DNA from: Brachionus rotundiformis | Taxonomy: Eukaryota > Rotifera > Eurotatoria > Ploima > Brachionidae | DNA: 64,000 nt | NCBI GenBank assembly: GCA_016802295.1 | Contig: JAESIW010000137.1 | Span: forward strand, 4,491,656 to 4,555,655 | Direction: 5' to 3' | In this document: positions 48,386 to 57,660 of the stretch, piece by piece | Position numbering within the stretch: the first letter of the stretch is position 1 | Layout of the letters: each line of letters starts with the position of its first letter | Position numbers and translations under genes: made by a program | Notes under the pieces: model-generated | Databases searched by the model: none | What the model saw: only the letters and a program-made list of their open reading frames with translations | Told to the model about the DNA's origin: nothing

Positions 48386-49630
48386 AAAATCTAAATTGTA
48401 TTAATTAATTGATCAAACAGTTCTACTGCATTCTCTTTTCCTATTGACCCACTGATAGTTTCTACCTCTACTCTCTTTTTCTTAGCAGCATTTAGCTCAA
48501 TAACTTTTGAATCAGAATATGACTATTGGCCTCTTTTTCTGAAACGTACTGTAATTGTGTCATAGCTTTGATAGTTTTCTTTTATTTGCGCAGAAGGTCT
48601 TGACAGAAGTGACCAAGCTTTATAATTTCTGTGGTAGCATTATTCAATAAATAGTAACTAAGTTGTGAAAGATAGCAAATGTTACTCAGATATAGGCTTT
48701 TTGAACATTTATCTGACTGTTACATGAGATATCAAATAATATATTTAAACCCGGTAAGAATCCTGAAGTTAGCCGTAGATTATTAAGGCACTTTTTTTTA
48801 TTAAAAAAAATCTGCATCATTCTAAATGAAAATGTAACAACTATGTGTGACCAGAGTTTTATTTCGTTTAAATATCTTATCATGATTAAAAAATGTGTCA
48901 GTTTTTTTTTCAAATATTTCATTAATGGGATAATATTTAACTTAAAGAAATTTATCACTAGAATAAAGCTTATCATTGTATATTAAATCTATTTATTCGA
49001 AATTAAAGTAAAAATATTCTAATATGAATTAAATTAATTTATATTATAGTAAAAATGTTTTTATGTAAAGTAAAAAAAAATGAAAGTAATGTCATAGTTT
49101 ACTAGAGAAAAAAATTAATTCTTTGATAAAGTATCATTGTTTGATATAACCTATTTTTTTTAACATAAACAAATTCTCTCACATTATCGTCTGAGTAGTA
49201 CAAAAAATTTTCATTAATGGTAGAAAAAAACAGCGATCTGTATTCTTTTTTCAAACAAAAGAATTAAGAAAATTTTTCAAGAAATTTATGAAAAAATTCT
49301 TCTTTTGATCTTAAAATTTAAGAAATTTATTTAAATTTTGAAACCAAAGCCAATTTCTTAAAACTAACATTTGATTCTAAATTAACATTTAAAATTTTGG
49401 AAAAGGAAATAAAAAAAGAATGTAACTCAGGACAGACCATATCATAAATTAAAAGTGAAGACAAAAATATCACTTTAATTTCATTAAACAAATTAGATTT
49501 ATGAGAAGCAAAATGCAAAAATCTTTAATTTTGTAGCATTGATCTTTTTGAACTGTTGACCATGGTGACCATTTCTTAAAAATAATTTTCGCTCTATCAA
49601 GAATGTGAGTAAAGAGTGTTCTAAATTTAT
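48386..49630 (-). pseudogene. Decayed transposase-like coding relics (one piece MULE-like)
   Basis: At 49520–49630 the minus strand encodes FRTLFTHILDRAKIIFKKWS, which aligns with FRDRIPFSHFPERAKIILNRWS of the MULE relic at 32889–34030 (about half identical, with R, F, H, R-A-K-I-I and W-S kept). A separate clean piece ending at 48386 reads KVIELNAAKKKRVEVETISG and ends ENAVELFDQLINTI; I do not recognise it. Stops and frameshifts separate the pieces. The MULE assignment is fair for the first segment only; the stretch between may come from another element. Confidence 0.45.
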
Positions 49631-49813
49631 TCATTTTTAAATTTTACTTAATTTCTAATATTTTTTAAATCAGTTTAAAATTATCTTTGACACATGAAAA
49701 TTTTAAATTAAAAATATCTGTACAAAAAGATTAACTTTATTAAGATTAAAAAAAATATCAACAAAAAATTACAGTCAATTTAATTGATTGATTAAAAATA
49801 ATATAAAATGTGA

Positions 49814-50710
49814 TTAATAGCAACCAGTTTCATCAGGAATTTCATGTACATTGAACGCTTTTAAGACTTTGGTATATATTTTGAATCTAGCTTTGGCTTT
49901 TTGATTATGAGATCCATTACATTCCAGGGCTCCATTAATTGCTTTAGTAGTTGCTCCAAATTTTCCTTGTTCTACACCCGAGTAATATCCAACATTTGTT
50001 TTCCAAAACCAAAACGCAGTCGCCCATGACACGTCATCATTTTCTGCCACTAATTCTGGATGTTTTACCAATCTGTCATCTTTAAATAAGTCATAGCTGG
50101 CAGCACGATAATTGCCAGAGTAAGTCAATTGAATATATCCTCTTCCATAATATTGTTTGCCTGGCTCATCAGTTGATGTCTTGTACGAATATGGACATCC
50201 ACCAGGACCGGAACATGCATACTCAATTTTTGCCCGCAAACCATCTGATTCCCATAATATCTGAGCCAAAAACATTGCTAATTCTCGTTTAGAAGTAATT
50301 CCACCTGCTGAACGCGCATTTGAAACCAAGTTGTGAAATTTTTCTTCATCTGGTTCAGGATAGCCGGCCGAGCTGACTGCATTTATGAATTCTTCGGGTG
50401 TAACCAATGGTTCAAATGCATTTAAATTTGCTGAAAGTATTCTACCTAAGCTATTAGGGACAGGTGAGCTGCAAGTCCAGGTTTTACGACAATGATCGCT
50501 ACAACGATAAATTAAAGCCGTAATTTGAAAACATTTAGTTCCAATCATGCATTCTTCTTTGCACTTATCATTATCTAGTTAATAATTTAAGAATTTTAAT
50601 TAATTTTTTATTAATTAATTAAATATACTTTTATTAAGATTAACTTTGAGTTCAATATTTAAATTTTGACTAAATACATTAGAAAATAGGACTATGAATA
50701 TTATTTTCAT
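49814..50710 (-). CDS. GH19 chitinase, secreted
   Basis: Glycoside hydrolase family 19 cleaves chitin by an inverting mechanism. Two exons, 50629–50710 and 49814–50574, join in phase 1 through a 54-nt intron, giving 280 residues. A signal peptide (MKIIFIVLFSNVFSQ) is followed by a Cys-rich segment (about 32–62; CKEEC, CSDHC, WTC) and then the GH19 domain from about residue 84. The proton-donor Glu is in FLAQILWESDG (E136), the second acid most likely E145 in KIEYACSG, followed by the substrate-cleft signature YYGRGYIQLTYSGNY and NDDVSWATAFWFW. The C-terminus ends shortly after the catalytic domain, so this is a compact single-domain form. GH19 is common in plants and bacteria but sporadic in animals. 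The gene has a spliceosomal intron and host-like composition, so it is resident rather than contamination. Likely roles are digestion, egg-shell or lorica remodelling, or defence. Confidence 0.93.
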
Positions 50711-52185
50711 GTTTAGCAGCTCAATTACAACAAAGTGATCTAATTTTCATTTTTTTTAAGAGAGCTAGTAAACCATTTATTTTCTTGTTATTTTAAATTC
50801 AAAAATTTATGCAGTATACTTATATTAATAATTTAAAATAGTACTTTTTTACTTTTCTAATGGAGAAGAGAAAAATTTTTGTTTTATTTTATTCTACACA
50901 CTGTATATATCATGAAAAGTTCTTTTATCTTTAATTGTTTTCATTTGAGTTTAACTCAATGCGGTTTAAAAAAAATCTTTTTAACAATATTTCTCTGTCC
51001 ACCCAAAATAATAACAAGATTTAAAGATCACTGATAATCGTGTCAAAATTTTCATCTTGGATATTCCCAAAGTGTTTGTTAATTTTATTTTTATTATAAG
51101 TATTATGTTTATATAAAGTAGCATATTTCAAACAATAATAAAAAATCTTGAACATTTTAAGATTGAATATTAAACAAATCATTCAAAAAATTTATTGAGT
51201 ATTTATTGTTTAAGTTATCAGATTGATTATAAATTTAAGTTAATTCTATATTAATCAATCGAATTAATTAAAATGTTTAAACCCAATATCTAATTTTTAA
51301 ATAGATAATTGTCTTACAAATTTGAAATGTTAAAAGGCTACTTATTTCCAAATATTAATTATGTAATTTTAAATAATGACAATATTAGTAAATTTTAAAT
51401 TTTTATTATTGATTTAATAGTTTGTTGTGAAAAAATTAATTAAATTATTTGTATTTTTAAATAGGTGATATTTCAGAAAAACATTGTTTATAGCTCTTAT
51501 GTGAAATTAAGTTATTACCTGAGTCAATTAAGAATTAAGAAAATACTTTTTTTTTCATTTATTTCCAAATATTATTTTTTATTTCAAAATAATTAAATTT
51601 CTTGAAATTAAAGAATTAAACTATTTTTGTTTTATAAAACCCTTTACAATAACTTAGTTTAATTTTTTTAATTTTGAATTCACTATAAGTTAGGAAATAA
51701 AAACACCAAAACTTGGATATTATATGAACAATAACTGTCATATTTAAAATTTTATTTTTATTCTTTTCTAATTTTTAATGTCCTTATCCAATAATCGTAG
51801 ATTAGTCATGTAAATTATTATTTTAGTTAAAATTAATTACTTTATTGATTAGGTCACTAAAAATAGATTAATATTCAATATTTTTTTTGGGGCAAAATTC
51901 TTAAATTTATAATATAAAGGGTCTAAAATCTATTTCTCATATTAATTATTCAATAGAAAAAATATTAGTGTTAAAAAATCTATAATCAATCAATCAATCA
52001 ATCTGATTATTTGTTAATCAATATTTCTTGAATTAGATAGCAAGTGCATAAAATTTCATCAGACTGACAGAAATTAACAGGTTAAATCACCTGATTGCTA
52101 AGCTCAACGCTTTCGATTCTAGCTGAACCGTCAAAATCTGCCAAGAGTATAAATAAACTCATCTTGCAATTTTCCCAGCACAAAA
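50711..52185. other. Intergenic, no gene seen
   Basis: AT-rich DNA with a short TCAA tandem run near 51987–52002. The last 40 nt hold the TATA box of the next gene. Confidence 0.5.
52147..52155 (+). promoter_or_regulatory. TATA box of the RASSF9/10-like gene
   Basis: GTATAAATA lies about 38 nt upstream of the ATG in a stretch of otherwise balanced composition. If it works at the usual 30-nt spacing, the transcript leader would be only about 10 nt long. Confidence 0.5.
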
Positions 52186-52707
52186 ATGGTTCGAGTTTTA
52201 GTTCGTATGGGAAGCAACCAATTCAGACTTAACCTGTCTTACCAGCCCGACATCACAGCCCAGAATCTGGTTGAGCTTGTACTAAAAAAACTCCATTTTA
52301 AGCACTGCAATCTGTCCGAACTAAGTCGAACTTACCTGCTTTACTTTAAGATTGACTCACATGAAAAGGCCATCAACTTATCCGAAAGGATCTCGAAATT
52401 TATCAAGTTGTTCAATCAATCGTCCTGCTTCATAATCAGGAAAAAAGTTAATGTCCGTGCCAGAAAACAAAAAAGTCTTGGTCACTTTTACGAGTCAATA
52501 GCCAGCAGTAACCTATCGACTAATATTCAATTGTTGAAAGAAAAATACTTCCGCGTTATCATCAACAATCATATTATTTTACAAAATCAGCTTAAAAAAA
52601 TACAAGAATTGGACTTTATGTTGTGTGGTGACAAAAATGAGTCGTCTGAAAGCGACTATTACAGCATTTCGGACAACAGTTTTTCAGATATTGGATCCTT
52701 TGTTTAG
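52186..52707 (+). CDS. RASSF9/10-like protein (N-terminal Ras-association type)
   Basis: The intronless 173-residue protein begins with a ubiquitin-fold/Ras-association-like segment (VRVLVRMGSNQFRLNL…TAQNLVELVLKKL, residues 2–36). It then has a basic RKKVNVRARKQK stretch and a helix, LLKEKYFRVIINNHIILQNQLKKIQELDFM (positions about 119–148). That helix parallels the RASSF7–10 helix pattern (LI-x-x-Q-x-x-x-I-x-x-Q-x-x-x-[IM]-x-ELD). The C-terminus is acidic and Ser-rich. Vertebrate RASSF9/10 are longer (about 435–510), so this is a shortened member that lacks most of the coiled coil. Family members bind Ras-like GTPases and act in trafficking, cell polarity and Hippo-linked control; the role here is inferred from family only. 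The TATA box directly upstream supports this start. Confidence 0.5.
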   Translation: MVRVLVRMGSNQFRLNLSYQPDITAQNLVELVLKKLHFKHCNLSELSRTYLLYFKIDSHEKAINLSERISKFIKLFNQSSCFIIRKKVNVRARKQKSLGHFYESIASSNLSTNIQLLKEKYFRVIINNHIILQNQLKKIQELDFMLCGDKNESSESDYYSISDNSFSDIGSFV

Positions 52708-53129
52708 TACAATTAAAAAACAATTATATTTAGTATTTGAACCTTTAATTTTAGTTTTTGTTATAAAAAAATTGTTATTTTTTAAATTATTTGAAGTTTT
52801 TAAATAAAGAATTTAAAAAAAATTTGTTTTGATTATAAATTTTTCAGGAATTTCAAATGAACCGAAAAGAAATTTAACAAAAGCTAAGATTTTTAATGAA
52901 AAAGGACAAAATCAATTGCAATATTTTACCTATGTATAGGTGAATAGTAAAAAATTATTAAAAAAAAACGGATCAACTTCATATATTAACTAGTAAAATA
53001 TTTATTTTTGTGACAAAATAATTTTTTATTGTTAAAAATAAAAATCAAAAAAAATTTTCTCAAACTCATTAAATTAGATTCAATTTTGTTATTTTAGATG
53101 AAAATTTTAGTCTAGAAATAATTCTTAAA
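52708..53129. other. Spacer before the fucosyltransferase gene
   Basis: 422 nt of AT-rich DNA. Acceptor-like TTTTAG motifs at about 53094–53110 precede the fucosyltransferase start and could end a leader intron. Confidence 0.45.
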
Positions 53130-54505
53130 ATGACATTGCATCATGAACAAACATCAGATTCAATAATACCACGTCTTTTCATTTTTTTAATTGCCTTTTG
53201 TAGTTTAATTTTATTATTTTTTTCAACTCAATTCTATTCGAATTCTTTTACTCCTGTCTTTTTAATTGAATATTTTAATAATCAAAACATACCAATTATT
53301 GATGAATTTTATCTGAATAATGAGTCATTGCCTAACTGCAGTATCTACAAACCGAACGTAGATAGCTATAAAGTTACAATAAATGGGTCCCAATATCCGA
53401 GATCAGTGCCTTTGTTCATGAATGAGTCAATTAATTTTGAATGCCTTCAAGAGACTCATGTCACAAAAACAATCCTGTTATGGACTCCATTTTTTGGATC
53501 AGCCGATTTCGGACTTGACCTTGGCAAAGCATTTGCCAAGTGTCCAGTAAAAAAATGTGAATTGACAAATGATAAACAAATGATAAATAGAGCAGATTTG
53601 GTCATAGTTCACATGAGAGACACAATAAAACAAATACCTACTCGAAGAAATGAAAACCAGAGATGGGTTTTTACCTTATTCGAGTCCCCAGTGCATTCCC
53701 CTAGTTTTAAACGCTTCAATGGACTGTTCAATTTAACTGCAACTTATCGCACTGATTCCGAGTTTCCATTTTTTTATGCCACTGATGGTCGCATTGAGTG
53801 GAAAAAAAATGCTGCTTTTGATCTCAATAAAGATTTTCATGCTGGCAAAACTGAATTCGCCGCAGCAGTCATAAGCAATTGCCACGGTACTAGCAAAAGA
53901 TTGCAATTGATAAAAGAGTTACAAAATTATGTATCTGTAAGTGTTTTTGGAAAATGTGGCAAGCGGTGTCCAAGTAGATTCAAAAACTCCACCATTGGTG
54001 ATTGCAAACAAATTCTGGCAACTGAGTTTAAATTTTATTTCGCATTTGAGAACTCGGTCTGTAAAGATTACATAACTGAGAAATTTTTCAGCATACTCAA
54101 ATATGATATAATTCCAGTGGTCTTTGGTGGAGGTCCATATGAATATTATGTAGGAAGATTTTTATATTCAATTCAATTAAAATTTAATTTAAAATATGTT
54201 TTTAGATACCAAAATCTGGATTTATTGATGTAAAAGATTTTACAAGTCCAAAGCATTTAGCCCAATATCTCCTTTACTTAGACAAGAATCCAAAAGCCTT
54301 CAACTCTTACTTTGAGTGGAAGCAACATGTTAATTTTGATCTAAACCCACCTAGATTTTCTATGTTTTGCGACATGTGCATTAAACTTCATATGGAAAGA
54401 TTTACGGGCATCGAAAACAAGGTTTACGAAAATATTCATGACTATTGGCACTCAGGATTATGCAAATCGGTCAATATAGATAGCCAACAGATAAAATTAA
54501 TATAG
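53130..54505 (+). CDS. Alpha-1,3-fucosyltransferase (GT10)
   Basis: A Golgi type II membrane enzyme that transfers fucose from GDP-fucose to N-acetylglucosamine on glycans. Two exons, 53130–54149 and 54206–54505, join in phase 0 through a 56-nt intron, giving 439 residues. A short cytoplasmic tail leads into a signal-anchor helix (about residues 15–36), a stem, and a catalytic domain starting around KTILLWTPFFG. GT10 landmarks are DLVIVHMRD, RWVFTLFESP, FNLTATYRTDSEFPFFY, VISNCHGTSKRLQLIKEL, VSVFGKCGKRCP and the donor-binding motif FAFENSVCKDYITEKFF followed by IIPVVFGG. Exon 2 supplies IPKSGFIDVKDFTSPKHLAQYL and the C-terminal CDMCIKL, both family features. Length and order are normal. The linkage (core or antenna) cannot be read from sequence. 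Confidence 0.93.
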
Positions 54506-55069
54506 TCTTGTGTTTTTTTGATTAAAATTTTTAAATTTAATTTATTTAATTATTGTATTTTTTTGATTTTTTAAAAATATAAAATATTTTAGTTAAAACA
54601 GGCTTATTTTTATGATTACTTAATGTGTTGATAAGAGTTTAAGTATTTATTTATTTTTTAGAACTTTTGTTCGAGTTCAAGCCCTTCAGATAAAAAAATA
54701 AATAAATTAAAATTAAAACAATTTTAATAATATTTTAAATTTGATAATTTGGTTAAATAGTTGGTAGTAAATTTCGATTTAAATTTATAAGGGAAAATTT
54801 TTGTGTCCACCATACCCGCATGAAAGACTAATGTCTGCTTTGGACACATTGGAGAAAAAATAATATTTTAAATTTGATCATGTGGTTAAAAAGTCGGTAA
54901 TAAATGATTGGGCAGAAAATACTATTATATTAAGTGTTGATAGGATTATAAAGAGTGTTTGAAAGAAAAGAAGGATAAAAATGATCAAGATCAAAAAAAT
55001 TCCTACGAGGACAGGAAAGTCTTTATATTTAATTTGGTTACAAGAAGGATTTGGTAGCATGAGGGGGTA
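54506..55069. other. Intergenic, possibly LINE-derived
   Basis: AT-rich DNA. Two fragments, at 54718–54757 and 54850–54900, share an AATAATATTTTAAATTTGAT…TGTGGTTAAA-like stretch. The part nearest 55070 is probably the decayed continuation of the LINE on the minus strand. Confidence 0.4.
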
Positions 55070-55505
55070 GGATTCGAAACAACGCTTGAATTGGCCCTAC
55101 TCATACATTTAGTTTTTACTTCCTTCATTTGTTTTGTCAGACCGAGTCTTTCATCAAAGTGGAGACCCAAGAATTTATTGGTTTTAAAATTTAAAATATT
55201 TTTGTTGAAGAGCTGAAGCTTAAAAAATATTTATTCTATCATTATTTTGTGAAAATTGTGTAACCACATTTGTTTGGAAAAATTTTCATCTTCCTTTTGC
55301 AAAACCATTGTTCATTTTCTTTTGAAAAAATACTTATTTCATTTTCAATTCTTCCTATCTCCTTGAGAATGAGAAAACTAATTAAGTCACCGGCAAAAAG
55401 TATTTTTGCTCGAAAGATCAACTAATAAGAAATCATTAATATACAAAAAAGTTGACCTATTACTGATCTTTGAAAGCCTGGTTTGAGTAGAAAAGGATTT
55501 AATTT
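55070..55505 (-). mobile_element. LINE reverse-transcriptase relic
   Basis: Read on the minus strand, the pieces align in order with a jockey/CR1-type RT: KPGFQRSVIGQLF (family GVPQGSVLGPLLF), ILFAGDLISF (family LFADD, with the catalytic double Asp degraded to Gly-Asp), WFCKRKMKIFPNKCGYTIFTK (family W…N-L-IN-KK-K-M-FT), and NKFLGLHFDERLGLTKQMKEVKTKC (family KFLGV-LD-L-W-H-KK). Stops and frameshifts separate the pieces. It is a dead copy and a different segment from the LINE relic at 27279–27650. Confidence 0.75.
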
Positions 55506-56272
55506 AATATAAAGCATTTAATATACTAATAATTTTTTGTGAGAATAGTCACACAAAATTTAGAAAAGGTTCAACTTAGGTATCAAACTATTACATTTCC
55601 ATTGAATAATTATCATTGTTTTTTATAATTTTTTCTCTAGCTAGATATTTAAAAGGGTTTTGTATTAGCACAAAAGAATCGATCACCAAACTTTGATTCT
55701 ACTTGAAAAAAATGGTTGGTAAAAGAAACATGTGGTTGAAAATTTAGTTTCCAACATCTGCCAAGGCCTATCAATTGTTTCCAAAATAGCTAAATATTTG
55801 AGGATTCCTCATAACCATTTTTTAGCAAAAAAACTGTTTTTACGTTCAGAATGACTGCCCGAGAGAATTAAAAATAAGAAAGTTTTTTTTTCATGACTAA
55901 AAATAAATATAAACAAAATATTATTTTACTATAAAATAAATTATTTAGTTATGATTGAAATTCATTATTTTTTAATTAAAAATACAATGCTATTTTCAAA
56001 TTAATTTATTATTCATTAAAGACCTTAGAGTACTTGAATTTTAAACTTTTTATCAAAAAATCTAACATATCTTATTAAGTTTAAGGATTGGAAAAAAGCT
56101 AGAATTTTTATAAATAAAAAATTAAATCCAAATTTTAGTTTAACAAACCTTGTAATCAATTTTGGACTACAACATCAGACTAATGGTATTTTTTAATTTG
56201 TCTAAAAAGGTACTTCTACGAGATAGACAAAAGTTTTTTGTTTGGAAAAAACTCGATTGTATTTTAACCATA
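55506..56272. other. Intergenic, no gene seen
   Basis: AT-rich DNA. A region near 55700–55870 faintly resembles a helix-turn-helix of a Tc1-type transposase but is too broken to call. Confidence 0.4.
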
Positions 56273-56656
56273 TACCGTAATACCTTGCCCCCTAATGCGG
56301 CACTTATTTTCAGAATTCTGGATTTTAATGCATGCATTTAACCCACTTTTTTTTCCAGATACGCTTCGACTAAAAATGCTGCAGTTAATGTCAAAATTTT
56401 GGTAAAAATGCCGCATTAAATATGTAAAAAATAATAAAAATTTTTTATTATTAATTTTAATTTTTTTTATTTTTTAATTTTGATTATTTTTACATATTTT
56501 TTACATATTTAATGCGGCATTTTTACCAAAATTTTGACATTAACTGCAGCATTTTCAGTCGCAGCGTATCTGGAAAAAAAAGTGGGTTATATGCAGCATT
56601 AAAATCCAGAATTCTGGTTTAAAGTGCAATGCATTAGGGGGCAAGGCATTACGGTA
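56273..56656. mobile_element. Palindromic MITE with very long terminal inverted repeats
   Basis: The element begins TACCGTAATACCTTGCCCCC and ends with the inverted GGGGGCAAGGCATTACGGTA. Complementarity continues inwards through TAATGCGGCA…, CAGAATTCTGGATTTTAATGC, and GCTGCAGTTAATGTCAAAATT for about 170 nt per arm, leaving a short AT-rich loop near 56445–56485. It has no coding frame. Flanking TA at both ends fits a TA target duplication. It is one foldback unit of about 384 bp. Confidence 0.85.
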
Positions 56657-57660
56657 TGATCACATAGTATGATTTAGTTAGTAAAAGAAAGATGAACCAA
56701 AAAAAAAACTGAGAAAAGGGTTCATTTTCCAGTACCATTTCATCTCTCTGGCTTCTTCCCGTTTTTTAAGAAGTTCTAACTTTTTTTTTCACTCCTGTTC
56801 GAAACAAAAAGCTCAACAAATTATCTGAAATTTTAAAAAAAACTATTATCTAGTAAATCGTATAACCTATAGATACCTATCAACTTTATACTTTATAAAT
56901 TAAATTTATATTATTTTATCCTGCTATAATCATTTTTGTGCTCTGATATAAACTTAAAGTTTCTCTTTTTTTTAATATTTAATTCAATATTTTAAACGTT
57001 AGGATAAAAAGAAGGACTATGATCCATTCTGAGTGGCCTGATGACTTCCTCAAATAATATTTTAAATAAATAAATAAATAACTTTTTTTTTCAACTATTT
57101 TGTCATCATTTTTGGTAAATTTTTTAAATACTAATGAATATTCCGATATGTAGAGTTAAATCTAGGAATAATGTTCAATAATATTTTTTCATAAAAACAT
57201 GTCTCACTTATTTTAAAAATTAGAAATTAAACTTTTAAACGAGCTGGATAAATTTATTTAAAGTAACAAGATTAAATTTTAAATTGGTAAAAAAATATTG
57301 TTTTAAATATTTTCAGAATGAAATTTATCTCGGAACCATTTCTTGTTATTTTCAATTAACTGATAATAGATCGACTAATTTTGTTTTATTTAAAAAATAA
57401 TATTATTCAATCTTTAAAAATTAACTAAAAAAATCAAAGTAAAAAATATAAATTAATATTAATATCCAAAATATAATAATAATCTTAAGACAAACTAAAA
57501 CAAATTTTGCAATATGTTAATTTGAAGCATTTCAAAATTACTCGAAACAGAAGCTGAGCTGCATTTTGAAATGTTAGCTTTTCAGATACTTCATTTTATG
57601 TATAAATAAAGCATTGGTTTACTTTGGCGAAAAAATAAATTCTCTAATAACTATATTCAA
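56657..57660. other. Intergenic and RTF1 promoter; possible LINE tail
   Basis: At about 57001–57085 a GC-richer segment (GACTATGATCCATTCTGAG… CTTCCTCAAATAAT) ends in AAATAAATAAATAAATAA, the look of a LINE 3' tail. The rest is AT-rich with no gene. No clear RTF1 promoter element was recognised apart from a TATAAATAAA at 57601–57610, 51 nt before the adjacent leader's end. Confidence 0.4.

Noticed and set aside
55690..55870. Possible Tc1-type transposase helix-turn-helix remnant
   Set aside because: Only a vague GLS…KIAKYL-like stretch in broken frames; too weak to call.
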